A stretch of 64,000 nucleotides of DNA from Lentisphaerota bacterium (lineage in GTDB: Bacteria > Verrucomicrobiota > Lentisphaeria > Victivallales > Victivallaceae): the NCBI GenBank assembly GCA_015061805.1, contig SUVV01000003.1:1-64000 (forward strand), given 5' to 3'. A model generated the notes under the pieces. That model saw only the letters and a program-made list of their open reading frames with translations. It had not been told where the DNA came from and did no database searches. The translations under genes and the position numbers were made by a program. Below are positions 54,060 through 63,378 of the stretch, piece after piece. Numbering within the stretch: position 1 is the first letter of the stretch; each line of letters starts with the position of its first letter.

Positions 54060-54989
54060 ATGATCGAAGAAAAACTTATTATCATCGGCAACGGCCCCGC
54101 CGGATGCACTGCCGCAGTTTATGCCGCCCGTGCCGGATTGAAACCGCGGATGTTTGCCGGAGATTCTCCCTGCGGCCTGCTGGCGCTGACCAGCGATGTG
54201 GAAAATTTCCCCGGATTCCCCTCCGGAATTTCCGGACTTGATCTGGTCATGGCAATTCAGGAACAAGCTGAAAAATTCGGCGCTGAAACCGATTACGACA
54301 CCATCACGTCCATCGATTTTGATCCGGTAAACGGTCACATCCTGACTGCCGCAGACGGCAGAGTTTTCAAAACCCGCGCCCTGATCATCGCCACCGGAGC
54401 CACACCGCGCAAACTGGGAGTCCCCGGCGAAGACCGGCTGTGGGGCAGAGGTGTTTCCGCCTGTGCCACCTGTGACGGAGCCTTTTTCAAAGATATGCCG
54501 GTCGCGGTTGCAGGCGGCGGAGATTCCGCCATGGAAGAGGCGATTTTCCTCACCCGTTTTGCTTCACACGTCCATCTGATACACCGCCGTGACACCTTCC
54601 GGGCATCCGCGATCATGGTGGAGCGCGCCCGCAAAAATGAAAAAATTACCTTTCACCTCAACTCCACCGTTGAAGAAATCTGCGGAATTTCCGAAGTTGA
54701 AAGCGTGAAAATCACCGATAAAATTTCCGGAGAAAAGAGCATTCTCAATGTTCGCGGCTTCTTTGCCGCCCTGGGTCATGTCCCGGCAACAACACTTTTC
54801 AAATCGGCCGGAGTTGAAACCGATGACAACGGTTACATCAAAGTTGCCGCCGACAGCAGTGCAACCAATATTCCCGGCGTATTTGCTGCCGGTGACTGCA
54901 TGGATCCCCGCTACCGTCAGGCAATCATCGCCGCCGGAAACGGTGCAAAAGCGGCATTGGATGCGGAGAAATATCTTGCCGGAGAATAA
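54060..54989 (+). CDS. trxB: Thioredoxin reductase
   Basis: This 309-residue FAD/NADPH enzyme reduces thioredoxin. It has the FAD site IIGNGPAGCTAAVYAARAG, redox-active CATCDGAFF (about 137-145), the NADPH loop VAGGGDSAMEEA, and GVFAAGDCMD near the C-terminus. AGAGGTGAG precedes the ATG. The stop overlaps the start of the next gene by 14 bp. Confidence 0.96.
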   Translation: MIEEKLIIIGNGPAGCTAAVYAARAGLKPRMFAGDSPCGLLALTSDVENFPGFPSGISGLDLVMAIQEQAEKFGAETDYDTITSIDFDPVNGHILTAADGRVFKTRALIIATGATPRKLGVPGEDRLWGRGVSACATCDGAFFKDMPVAVAGGGDSAMEEAIFLTRFASHVHLIHRRDTFRASAIMVERARKNEKITFHLNSTVEEICGISEVESVKITDKISGEKSILNVRGFFAALGHVPATTLFKSAGVETDDNGYIKVAADSSATNIPGVFAAGDCMDPRYRQAIIAAGNGAKAALDAEKYLAGE

Positions 54990-55647
54990 TACCGACTGCA
55001 GAATCATCCGCAACCGCAGACGGCGCCATACCGCAATGCGTATCGCCGCCGACGGAGCGGTGGAAATTCTGGCTCCGCCGGGAGTTCCGGAAGAATTTCT
55101 GACCGGGCTCCTGACCCGTTGCCGTGACGATATCGAACGCCTGCGGGAAAAGAGTTCCGCACTTCAACCGCCGCCGCTTCACTTTGAAGAGGGCGATTCT
55201 TTTGCTCTGCTCGGCAAATTCCATCCGCTTCATCTCTCCAGACGGTTGCGGATTTTTGATGGTTCGCGCTTCATCATCCCCGACGGCAGCACAGAAGAAA
55301 AATCTGCCGCGCTGATTCAACTCTACCGGGAAATCGCCGGGGCATATCTTCTGCGCCGGGCGGAATATCTGGAAAACTTCACCGGATTGAAAGCCGCCAA
55401 ATGGCGTATCAGCAGTACCGATGCCCGTTGGGGTTCCTGCAACCGCGCAGGAACCATCGCCCTCTCCTGGAAACTGATCCAATGCCCGGCAGAAGCAGTC
55501 GATTACGTTATAATCCATGAACTTTCTCACCTGAAACACCTGAATCACTCCGCCAGTTTCTGGCAGACGGTTGAGCGTTACTGCCCGGAGTACCGCCTGC
55601 GGAGGAACGAACTCAGGAATTTTGCCCGGAATTTGCCGCGGCTTTGA
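54976..55647 (+). CDS. YgjP-like (M48/DUF45) metallopeptidase
   Basis: This 223-residue protein has the DUF45 metal site HELSHLKHLNHSASFW (HExxH plus third His), with ARWGSCNRAGTIALSW before it. Members are zinc peptidases of uncertain substrate. I chose TTG at 54,976 because GGAG lies 7 bases before it, inside the end of trxB; an ATG 5 codons earlier has none. The 3' end overlaps recD2, convergent, by 35 bp. Confidence 0.82.
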   Translation: MPENNTDCRIIRNRRRRHTAMRIAADGAVEILAPPGVPEEFLTGLLTRCRDDIERLREKSSALQPPPLHFEEGDSFALLGKFHPLHLSRRLRIFDGSRFIIPDGSTEEKSAALIQLYREIAGAYLLRRAEYLENFTGLKAAKWRISSTDARWGSCNRAGTIALSWKLIQCPAEAVDYVIIHELSHLKHLNHSASFWQTVERYCPEYRLRRNELRNFARNLPRL

Positions 55648-57787
55648 GTTTTTCCGGAAACCGGGAAAAGCGGGGGCGCTGACGGACATTTTTCACCGCC
55701 ATCTCCACCGCTTTGCGACTGCCGATGAGAATCAGCAATTTGCGGGCGCGGGTCATACCGGTGTAGAGCAGATTACGCTGCAGCATCATATAATGCTGGG
55801 TCAGCAGCGGCAATATCACCACCGGAAATTCACTGCCCTGTGACTTGTGTATGGTCACAGCATAAGCCAGAGTCAACTGATCGGCATCATCAAAGGAATA
55901 ATCGACCGGACGATCTCCGTCAAACGCGACTACAAAGAGTTTGCGGGAATTATCGATCTCCGCAATACGCCCCATGTCCCCATTGAAAACATTCTTGTCG
56001 TAATTATTGGTGGTCTGCATGACTCGGTCACCAAGTTTGAACACCCGGCTGCCGAATTGAAATTCCTGTTTTGCTCCATGGTTGAGCAGATCTGCAAGCT
56101 GTTCATTCATCGTCACCGTGCCGCAACTGCCCCGGTTCATCGGACAGAGGATTTGAACATCATTCATGGGGTCAAAGTTGAATCTTTGCGGAATCCGTTC
56201 CGATACCAGTTTGGCGATCACCTCGGCGCAACGCTCCGGATCATCCTGTTCGATCCAGTAAAAATCAAGCAATTCTCCGGATGAAGCCGGACTTTTTTCC
56301 GGCAATTCACCTTGATTGACCCGGTGAGCATTGACGATGATCCGGCTGCCGGAAACCTGACGGAATATCCGGGTCAAACGGGTAACCTGGAAAAATCCGC
56401 TGTCAATCAAATCATTCAGCACCCGTCCGGGACCGACCGAAGGTAACTGATCGGAATCTCCCACCAGCACCACCGAACACCCCTCCGGGATCGCCTGAAA
56501 CAATTGATATGCCAAGATGATATCCAGCATGGAAACCTCATCGACAATCAGCATATCGCATTTAAGCGGATTACTGCTGTCACAATTGAACTTCCCGGTA
56601 GCAGGGTCAAAGATCAGCAGGCGGTGAAGCGTCTTGGCTTCACCCCCGGAACTTTCGCTCATCCGCTTGGCGGCACGCCCGGTGGGAGCGGCAAGGGCAA
56701 GTTTTATCCGGGCCGCTTTTGCCCGGCGAACCAATTCACCGATGACGGTGGTCTTACCGACACCGGGACCGCCGGTGATGATGGTCAGCGGAGTCTTGAA
56801 TACCGCCTGTATTGCCTGATGCTGTTTTTCATCCAGCACCAGGTCAGCACGGGAAGCGACCTTTGCCAGACGCTGTCCGGCAAATTTCCGGGAACCGGCA
56901 AGCCGGGAGATGATCCGGGGCAGATTGTTTTCTGCGATAAAGAGCCACGGTGTGTAACAGCAGCCGTTTTCCACGATAAGCAAACGGCGGCTGACCGCAT
57001 TTTCCAACCCGGAACGGGCCGTAGCCGGCGGCACTCCGGCAAGTTCAGCAGTTCGCCGCAACAGTTCATCTGCCGGCGCGCAGACGTGTCCCTCGGAGAT
57101 CATGTTGTTGATGGTGAATATCGTTGCGGCACTCATCCGTTCGATGGAATCCGGCGCGAAACCCAATTCCCGGGCAACCGCATCGGCTTTCAGAAATCCG
57201 ATGCCGTTGATATCCTCTGCCAGACGGTAGGGATTGGCCCGGACGATATCGACTGTATGTTCACCGTAACAGCGAATGAGCTTCTGACAGTAGCCGGGGG
57301 TAAGTCCCAATCCTTGCAGGAATATCATATCTTCCCGGTTGCTCCGGGCGTTTTTCCACACCTTGGCGATGGTCTGGGCTTTCTGCTTGCCGATTTTAGG
57401 CACTTCGCACAAACGGCCGGGATAGAGATCGAGGATCCGGATGGTTTCCTTGCCGAAATGCCTGACGATTGCGGCGGCGGTCTTGGGACCAATACCGCGA
57501 ATCTGGTAACGCAGAAACCGTTCGATCCCGGCAATGGTGCCGGGCGGGACGACCCGGCTCTCCTCGACCCGGAACCGCAGACCGAACGTTTCATGTTTTT
57601 CAAAACGGCCGTCAGCTTCAATGGACTGCCCCTCGGCGCATCCGGGAATAACGCCGCAAATGGTCAAGCGGCGCTCATCATCGCTCAAGATATCCGCAAC
57701 ACAAAAACCCGTATCCGGATTCTGAAAACGGATACGGGTGATTTCGCCGGTAAGCCGGGTTTTGGTCAAAAACTGGATATCCGGCAT
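55613..57787 (-). CDS. recD2: RecD2-type DNA helicase
   Basis: This 724-residue 5'-3' SF1B helicase has an OB-like N-terminus (RIRFQNPDTGFCVADILSDD), helix-hairpin-helix segments (GIGPKTAAAIVRHFG, then VPKIGKQKAQTI), P-loop GGPGVGKTTV (about 338), DEVSMLD, GDSDQLPSVGPG and the late TIHKSQGSEF. RecD2 acts outside RecBCD in genome stability. The island's AddAB-like pair is separate from it. Nothing unusual was seen. Confidence 0.95.
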   Translation of the reverse strand: MPDIQFLTKTRLTGEITRIRFQNPDTGFCVADILSDDERRLTICGVIPGCAEGQSIEADGRFEKHETFGLRFRVEESRVVPPGTIAGIERFLRYQIRGIGPKTAAAIVRHFGKETIRILDLYPGRLCEVPKIGKQKAQTIAKVWKNARSNREDMIFLQGLGLTPGYCQKLIRCYGEHTVDIVRANPYRLAEDINGIGFLKADAVARELGFAPDSIERMSAATIFTINNMISEGHVCAPADELLRRTAELAGVPPATARSGLENAVSRRLLIVENGCCYTPWLFIAENNLPRIISRLAGSRKFAGQRLAKVASRADLVLDEKQHQAIQAVFKTPLTIITGGPGVGKTTVIGELVRRAKAARIKLALAAPTGRAAKRMSESSGGEAKTLHRLLIFDPATGKFNCDSSNPLKCDMLIVDEVSMLDIILAYQLFQAIPEGCSVVLVGDSDQLPSVGPGRVLNDLIDSGFFQVTRLTRIFRQVSGSRIIVNAHRVNQGELPEKSPASSGELLDFYWIEQDDPERCAEVIAKLVSERIPQRFNFDPMNDVQILCPMNRGSCGTVTMNEQLADLLNHGAKQEFQFGSRVFKLGDRVMQTTNNYDKNVFNGDMGRIAEIDNSRKLFVVAFDGDRPVDYSFDDADQLTLAYAVTIHKSQGSEFPVVILPLLTQHYMMLQRNLLYTGMTRARKLLILIGSRKAVEMAVKNVRQRPRFSRFPEKLKAAANSGQNS

Positions 57788-57794
57788 ATTTGAT

Positions 57795-58604
57795 CTACTT
57801 GACCTGAACAGCGATCTTCATCTCTTTGCCGGAAACATGACGGAGAATGACTTCACCTTTGCCCCGGCGGACAGCTTCGATCTCAATTTCGGCATCATAA
57901 CGCACCAGCGGCCAGATACCATCCCGGTCGTGATCGATGGCGACCCGGCAATTTTTACCGGCAGAAACAAGCTGCCATTTGGCAAGTTCGGTTTCTTCCA
58001 GTTTGAATTCGACATCTTTTCCGGGAGCAAGGGTCACTGAATAGGTGACATTTTCCAGATCTTTCATCCGGTAACGGCGCTCATTGACCAGGGGGACAGT
58101 GCCGTCAGTTCCGGCGATGACCGGCCGGGGGAGTTCAAACTCGGCTTCGACATCTTCAAAGATGATGGTTGAACCTTGCGCGGCGGTCAGCGAAATCGCG
58201 ATCCGGGCGGCTTCAGCGGGGATGTTCAACAGCGCACGCACCTTGCTTTTGCGGGTCTGGGCACTGAAGCGGATACCATCGGCGGGAACATCAAGTTTCT
58301 TGCCGCGGCGATCATAGATATAGTAACTGATCCTGCCGATACCGCTGCCGCGGACTTCGGCCTGAAGTTCCAATCGGCTTCCGGCGACCGGATATTGCGT
58401 GGAAACGAGTTCAGCAGCGCCGGTCAATTCGACGGCATAATCTCCGCCGCCGTCATAGATCGGTTTCACTGAACCGGATTGCAGAATCCAACCGGGAATA
58501 TTTTTCTCAGAGGAACCTTTGAAATCTCCATTCAACGGGAGATCGGTTCCGGCGATAAGCGCACAGGCAAACAGAACTGACAACATGGAAAATATTTTTT
58601 TCAT
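57795..58604 (-). CDS. Secreted protein of unknown function, carbohydrate-binding-like fold
   Basis: This 269-residue protein has a signal peptide (IFSMLSVLFACALIAG). The residues 20-150 section (LPLNGDFKGSS, then GWILQSGSVKPIYDGGGDYA and LELQAEVRGSGIGRISYYIY) looks like a galactose-binding jelly roll used by secreted glycan-active proteins. The last 90 residues are a beta-sandwich. No catalytic residues were recognised. The ATG follows GAAAGGA. It lies 8 bp before recD2 but is probably a separate unit. Confidence 0.6.
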   Translation of the reverse strand: MKKIFSMLSVLFACALIAGTDLPLNGDFKGSSEKNIPGWILQSGSVKPIYDGGGDYAVELTGAAELVSTQYPVAGSRLELQAEVRGSGIGRISYYIYDRRGKKLDVPADGIRFSAQTRKSKVRALLNIPAEAARIAISLTAAQGSTIIFEDVEAEFELPRPVIAGTDGTVPLVNERRYRMKDLENVTYSVTLAPGKDVEFKLEETELAKWQLVSAGKNCRVAIDHDRDGIWPLVRYDAEIEIEAVRRGKGEVILRHVSGKEMKIAVQVK

Positions 58605-58761
58605 ACTCAGATTCCTTTCGTTTAAAATTTTTCCGGTCATCCGTAATATAAATTAAAATCCCGCAGATTTCAAGAGAAAAAACAGAAAATTTATTAAGAA
58701 AATAGAAATAAAAAAGCCATCTCCGCTCCTGCAGATGCATTGCAAAACAAGGTATCAAAAG

Positions 58762-58794
58762 GAGTGCTGCAGAATTCAAGATTTTGCAGCACTC
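58762..58794. terminator. Inverted repeat, possible terminator
   Basis: GAGTGCTGCA and TGCAGCACTC form a perfect 10-bp stem with a 13-base loop (58,762-58,771 and 58,785-58,794). The 499-bp gap 58,605-59,103 otherwise holds no clear gene, only the promoter below. Confidence 0.4.
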
Positions 58795-58947
58795 AGGAAG
58801 TTGCATGCCGCCGCCGGAGGCTCTCCTCATAACTTCCGGAAGAAGCACACATTTTTCAATCTAAATGATTTTTCGGATATTTCAATACCGCCATACCGGG
58901 AACCGGAAATTTTGTCACATTTTTCTTCCTCTGCGGGATTGTGACGG

Positions 58948-58975
58948 TTGCAAAAAATTTTATTCATGCTATAAT
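58948..58975 (+). promoter_or_regulatory. Strong promoter for the metallophosphoesterase region
   Basis: TTGCAA (58,948-58,953) and a perfect TATAAT (58,970-58,975) with a 16-bp spacer. An in-frame ATG at 59,026 lies about 50 bp downstream, before the TAG discussed for the phosphoesterase. Confidence 0.7.
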
Positions 58976-59025
58976 ATACCCGTGTATAATATTATCATCA
59001 ACATAAGATACCAAAACTATCGATC

Positions 59026-59961
59026 ATGAACAATTTTTTCACTCACAGTGTCACCACGGAGAAAAAACCGTGGACTCATTTGAATTTCGGTGACCGCTAG
59101 GGGATGGACTTCACTTTCGGCATCATCTCCGACCGTACAGGAAGACCGACTCCGGGAGTTTTTGAAGGCGCTATTGAAAAATTCAACCGGCTTCGCCCGG
59201 AATTTGTCATCAGCGTCGGCGACTTCATCGAAGGCGGCTGTATGGAGGATTTTTCTGCGCCGTTTCTGCGGAAACAATGGGATTACATCAAACCGGAGAT
59301 CGAAAAATGCATCCCGCCGTTTTTCTACGTCGCCGGAAATCACGACTACGCACCGCCGGAAAAATCCAACAGCAGCGGAGTCTGGAATGATCTCTTCGGG
59401 GTGTCCTACTACTACTTCATCTACAAGAATGTGTTGTTCCTCTGTCTGAACAGCAATTATGCCCTATCCGGTTTCGGCGAAGAACAAATCGAATGGGCTC
59501 TGAAGGTTATAAAAGAAAAATGCGATGTCCGCTGGACTTTTGTGTTTCTTCATCAGCCTGCCCGCTGGCTTCAGGAAGAGTTCGCCAAAATCGAAGATGC
59601 ACTCTACGAACGCAACTACACCGTGATTTCCGGCGATCTGCACCATTACACAAAGTATGTCCGCAACGGCAGAAAATATATCATGCTCGGCACGACCGGC
59701 GGCGGCGATATACTGGTGGGTCAGGGACAACGCGGTGTCCACTTCGGCGAATTCGATCACATCACCTGGGTTTCCATGTGCGGCGAACGTCCGGAATTCA
59801 CCAACATTGCCATCTCCGGGATCTATGATGAAAATGTAGTTACCACGGAAAAAATCACCTGGCTTACCGCCAAATATTTCCGCGCTAACAAAAAAATATC
59901 CCCGGAAGAAGCCAAGCGCCTCCGCGCAAGCGGCATTGATATCGAAGAAACCGAATTCTGA
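59026..59961 (+). pseudogene. Metallophosphoesterase with in-frame TAG in the N-terminus
   Basis: From ATG 59,026 the frame reads MNNFFTHSVTTEKKPWTHLN, then FGDR, TAG at 59,098-59,100, then GMDFTFGIISDRTGRPTPGV and FEGAIEKFN. Related proteins I recall read PWTHLNF-(ND)-F-FAIVSDRTG through this point without a break, so the TAG lies in conserved coding sequence. The remaining 285 codons from ATG 59,104 are a calcineurin-like enzyme (VGDFIEGG, AGNHDYAPP, GDLHHYTKY) and may be made by restart. TAG could be a sequencing error, a real nonsense change, or be read through. Metal ligands downstream look intact. Confidence 0.6.
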
Positions 59962-59977
59962 AAAGATGAAAGTAACA

Positions 59978-60133
59978 AGCAACGCGATTTGAGGGTTGCA
60001 AACAACGTGACTTGCTGACTTGGCGTCTCGATAGTCGGACAAGTCGGACATGTCAGACTCGTCGGACGGGAGAGTTGGTATGCAGTGTCCCCTCCGAGAG
60101 CAGTTGGAGCAACGCGATTTGAGGAGTGCAAAC
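59978..60133. repeat. Dispersed direct repeats with a GTCGGAC array
   Basis: AGCAACGCGATTTGAGG and a following TGCAAAC occur twice (59,978-60,003 and 60,108-60,133). Between them lies a 9-bp array, GTCGGAC/GTCGGAC/GTCAGAC/GTCGGAC (60,034-60,067). No gene is supported in 59,962-60,249. Confidence 0.7.
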
Positions 60134-60214
60134 CGCAAAACTTGTGTATAATCAACGACCTTATTGTTCTACAGCCCAACGACAGGAGCGAGATCGCTCC
60201 GTGTACAAAAAAAA

Positions 60215-60240
60215 AGCGTCCTTGGCAGGACGCTTTTTTT
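60215..60240. terminator. Terminator after rpsS
   Basis: AGCGTCCT/AGGACGCT with loop TGGC is flanked by an A-run and a T-run. It lies 10 bp past the rpsS stop and works on either strand. Confidence 0.9.
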
Positions 60241-60249
60241 GCCGGCAGA

Positions 60250-60516
60250 TTACTTACCGGACATAACACCGTGTTCTTTGAAGACACGGGTCGGGGCGAA
60301 TTCGCCGAGTTTGTGACCGACCATGTTTTCAGTGACGAACACCGGGACAAAAGTTTTGCCGTTATGCACATTGAAGGTGTGTCCGACAAAATCCGGAATG
60401 ATCAAAGACCGACGGCTCCAGGTTTTGACCGCAGTTTTGTTGGCATTGGTCATTTTGGCAACCTTGTCGATAAGATACTGATCGACAAACGGTCCTTTTT
60501 TGATGGATCTGGCCAT
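60250..60516 (-). CDS. rpsS: Ribosomal protein S19
   Basis: This 88-residue protein carries the S19 core: [20 protein letters not shown], then [20 protein letters not shown] and [20 protein letters not shown]. It binds 16S rRNA at the head of the 30S subunit. The stop of rplB overlaps its start. It is followed at once by a terminator, whereas rplV and rpsC normally come next. Confidence 0.97.
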   Translation of the reverse strand: MARSIKKGPFVDQYLIDKVAKMTNANKTAVKTWSRRSLIIPDFVGHTFNVHNGKTFVPVFVTENMVGHKLGEFAPTRVFKEHGVMSGK

Positions 60517-61343
60517 TACTTCTTCCTCCGTTCAACAATGAAGTTCTTGGAACCTTTACGCGGATTGCGGGTACGTTTGCCTTTGGCAAGTTTGCCCCAC
60601 GGAGAGACGGGATGACCGCCGCCGGACTCACGACCTTCACCACCACCCATCGGATGGTCGACCGGGTTCTGAGCAACACCGCGGACGTGCGGACGGAAAC
60701 CTTTGTAACGTTTCTTACCGGCTTTACCGAGTTTGGTGTTCATCTGGTCAGCGTTACCGATCTGGCCGATCATCGCGCGGCAATCCAGATGGATCATGCG
60801 GACTTCGCCGGAGGGCAACTTGATCTGGGCATAGTTTTCTTCTTTACCGCGAAGGGTGGCAACCTGACCGGCGGAGCGGACAAGTTTGGCACCGGTGCCC
60901 GGGGTCATTTCGATACAGCTGATCTCGATGCCGACGGGGATGTCGCGGAGTTTGAGGCAGTTGCCCGGTTTGAGTTCGGCTTTGGCGCCGTTCATAACCG
61001 TATCACCGACCTTGAGACCGACGGGAGCGAGGATATAAGCCTTTTCGCCGTCAGCGTAGTTGATCAGAGCGATGTTAGCGGTACGGTTGGGATCGTACTC
61101 AATGGTAGCAACTTTCGCTGCGATACCTTCTTTGGCACGATAGAAGTCAATCATACGGTAACTGCGCTTGTTGCCGGCGCCGCGGAAACGGGTGGTAATA
61201 CGACCCTGATTGTTACGGCCGCCGGAGGATTTTTTACCCTTCACCAGGCTTTTTTCGGGAGCGACTTTGCTGAGAGCAGCATTATCGATCACGGACATAT
61301 GCCGGCGTGAGGGAGTCGTCGGATTGTAACTTTTGATAGCCAT
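60516..61343 (-). CDS. rplB: Ribosomal protein L2
   Basis: This 275-residue protein has the L2 peptidyl-transferase region ([20 protein letters not shown], preceded by [10 protein letters not shown]) and the N-terminal [13 protein letters not shown]. It helps join subunits in the 50S. The gene lies 16 bp after rplW and touches rpsS. Confidence 0.97.
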   Translation of the reverse strand: MAIKSYNPTTPSRRHMSVIDNAALSKVAPEKSLVKGKKSSGGRNNQGRITTRFRGAGNKRSYRMIDFYRAKEGIAAKVATIEYDPNRTANIALINYADGEKAYILAPVGLKVGDTVMNGAKAELKPGNCLKLRDIPVGIEISCIEMTPGTGAKLVRSAGQVATLRGKEENYAQIKLPSGEVRMIHLDCRAMIGQIGNADQMNTKLGKAGKKRYKGFRPHVRGVAQNPVDHPMGGGEGRESGGGHPVSPWGKLAKGKRTRNPRKGSKNFIVERRKK

Positions 61344-61359
61344 GTTATCTTAAACTCCC

Positions 61360-61641
61360 TTAAATGATTTCAATACTGCCTTCGGCGAGGGTGACGACAG
61401 CACGTTTCCAATCCGGACGGCGTCCCATTTTCATGGTACGACCGGCGCGTTTGGCTTTGCCGGCATAGTTCATCACGTTGACCTTGGCGACTTTGACCTT
61501 GAAAAGTTCCTCAACGGCGCGGGCGATTTCGATACGTCCGGCATTGGGGTTGACTTTGAAGGTATACTTGTTTTCCTGCATCAGCGCGTTGCACTTTTCG
61601 GTGACAACGGGCGCGATAATAACATCAAAAGCGTTATTCAT
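61360..61641 (-). CDS. rplW: Ribosomal protein L23
   Basis: This 93-residue protein has the L23 opening DVIIAPVVTEKCNALMQENK and the core AVEELFKVKVAKVNVMNYAG. It lies at the exit tunnel and binds trigger factor and SRP. It starts 15 bp after rplD. Confidence 0.96.
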   Translation of the reverse strand: MNNAFDVIIAPVVTEKCNALMQENKYTFKVNPNAGRIEIARAVEELFKVKVAKVNVMNYAGKAKRAGRTMKMGRRPDWKRAVVTLAEGSIEII

Positions 61642-61656
61642 CTTGATATCTCCTTA

Positions 61657-62286
61657 TTACGCCAGTCGTTCGATAAAGGCATCCAGCGCATCTTTGCTGA
61701 AGACCAACTTTTTGAAACGGAGAAGTTCGTAGACGTTGACAGTGCCGGAACGACGGAGAACGAGGTTCGGAATGTTGCCGGTCGCGCAGACGGTGGCTTC
61801 ATCATATTCACCAACGGTGAGCATAATGGTATCATTCTGAATCTTGAGGTTCTTCAGGACAGCATAGGCGCTGCGGGTCTTGTGATCCGCGATCGCGAAC
61901 TTGTCAAGCACCATGACATCACCTTCAGCGATGCGTTCAGAGAGAGCGCGCTTGAGGGCGAGAGCCAGAACTTTCTTGTTGACCTTCTTGGCGAAGGAAC
62001 GGGGCTGGGGTCCGAAAATGGTACCGCCACCGACCCAAACGGGTGAACGGCCGGAACCGGCACGGGCACCGCCGCGGCCTTTCTGACGCCAGGGTTTTGC
62101 ACCACCGCCGCGAACCAGTCCGCGGGTCTTGGTGCAAGCAGTACCGGCGCGGGCACCGGCAAGATAGGCGACAACGGCATCATGAACAGCCTGTGCGCCT
62201 TTTTCCATCTCGATTACGCCTTCGGGGATGATGTATTCACCGACCCGGGCACCGCTGCAATCGAGGATATCCAAAGTATTAGACAT
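61657..62286 (-). CDS. rplD: Ribosomal protein L4
   Basis: This 209-residue protein has the L4 loop GGGAKPWRQKGRGGARAGSG and the later LEVLDK-like VMVLDKFAIADHKT. In E. coli L4 also represses the S10 operon at a leader; whether that holds here cannot be seen. It lies 14 bp after rplC. Confidence 0.96.
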   Translation of the reverse strand: MSNTLDILDCSGARVGEYIIPEGVIEMEKGAQAVHDAVVAYLAGARAGTACTKTRGLVRGGGAKPWRQKGRGGARAGSGRSPVWVGGGTIFGPQPRSFAKKVNKKVLALALKRALSERIAEGDVMVLDKFAIADHKTRSAYAVLKNLKIQNDTIMLTVGEYDEATVCATGNIPNLVLRRSGTVNVYELLRFKKLVFSKDALDAFIERLA

Positions 62287-62300
62287 TGTATTGCCTCCTC

Positions 62301-62942
62301 TTATTTAGCTGCGGGCTTTTTCAGCGCGCTCTTGACTGTAAGCAAACCGCCGTTGGCACCGGGGATGGCACCTTTGACGAGGATAACATTTTCCTCAGCC
62401 ATGACACGGACGATCTTGAGATTCTGCACGGTGCAACGGTCATTGCCGTAGTGTCCGGGCATCTTTTTGCCTTTCAGGATCCGGCCGGGCCATTCACGGC
62501 AACCGATAGAACCGGGGCGGCGTTCCCAGTCGCCACCATGGCTGGCACGTCCACCTCCGAAGTTCCAGCGTTTGACAACGCCCTGGAAACCACGACCTTT
62601 GGTCGTACCGGTCACATCCAGATACTCTCCGGCGGCGAAGATATCCGCCTTGAGGACAGTACCGGCTTCCACAGTCTCCGCGGTGCGGATTTCACGCAGC
62701 ACCGCCGGCAGTGTCGCGCCGGAGACACCGGCTTTGGCCAAATGGCCCTGACACGCCTTCGTAACATTTTTTGCTTTGCGAGTGCCGTAGCCCAACTGAA
62801 TGGCGCTGTAGCCGTCGCGCTCGACAGTCTTGACCGCAGTGACAACGCAGGGACCGACTTCGATAACCGTCACCGGAATCAGAACGCCGTTCTCGTCGTA
62901 GACCTGAGTCATGCCGAGTTTTTTACCGATTAAACCTTTCAT
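62301..62942 (-). CDS. rplC: Ribosomal protein L3
   Basis: This 213-residue protein begins MKGLIGKKLGMTQVYDENGV and has the conserved GRGFQGVVKRWNFGGGRASH. It is an early 50S assembly protein. GAGAGGAG precedes the ATG. A 109-bp gap with two hairpins separates it from rpsJ. Confidence 0.97.
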   Translation of the reverse strand: MKGLIGKKLGMTQVYDENGVLIPVTVIEVGPCVVTAVKTVERDGYSAIQLGYGTRKAKNVTKACQGHLAKAGVSGATLPAVLREIRTAETVEAGTVLKADIFAAGEYLDVTGTTKGRGFQGVVKRWNFGGGRASHGGDWERRPGSIGCREWPGRILKGKKMPGHYGNDRCTVQNLKIVRVMAEENVILVKGAIPGANGGLLTVKSALKKPAAK

Positions 62943-62984
62943 TTTTCTCCTCTCAAGTTAGTGAGAAAACACACCTGATACTCA

Positions 62985-63038
62985 CTCCCAATCGGCCGGG
63001 AGCGTCGGTATCGGATTTCCGGGCACCTCACCCGGAAA
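62985..63038 (-). promoter_or_regulatory. Two dyads in the rpsJ-rplC gap
   Basis: TTTCCGGG/CCCGGAAA (63,016-63,023 and 63,031-63,038) and CTCCC/GGGAG (62,985-62,989 and 62,998-63,002) lie in the gap just before rplC. They could form a leader RNA, a pause site or a partial terminator inside the operon. Confidence 0.4.
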
Positions 63039-63051
63039 CCCCGGGACCTTT

Positions 63052-63375
63052 TCAGAATCCCGTTTTGATCGAAATGTCCACACCAGCGGGCAGGTTGAGT
63101 TTTTTCAACTCATCCACGGTACGGGCATTGGGATTAACGATATCCAGCATACGTTTGTGAGTGCGGATTTCGAACTGCTCCATGGACTTTTTGTCGACAT
63201 GGGGAGAACGGTTGACAGTCCACCGTTCGATGCGGGTCGGAAGCGGAATCGGACCGGCGACAACAACGCCGGTACGTTTGGCAGCATCCAGGATTTCGTT
63301 AACGCTCTGATCCAGAATCCGGTGTTCATAAGCCTGAAGCCGGATGCGGATACGCTGACTTTTCGCCGTAGCCAT
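63052..63375 (-). CDS. rpsJ: Ribosomal protein S10
   Basis: This 107-residue protein has [20 protein letters not shown], then [20 protein letters not shown] and [11 protein letters not shown], as in S10. It is also the NusE antitermination factor. It lies 3 bp after fusA. Confidence 0.97.
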   Translation of the reverse strand: MATAKSQRIRIRLQAYEHRILDQSVNEILDAAKRTGVVVAGPIPLPTRIERWTVNRSPHVDKKSMEQFEIRTHKRMLDIVNPNARTVDELKKLNLPAGVDISIKTGF

Positions 63376-63378
63376 AAC

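Noticed and set aside
56504-57793. 429-codon plus-strand frame
   Set aside because: It is antisense to recD2 and carries no recognisable domain.
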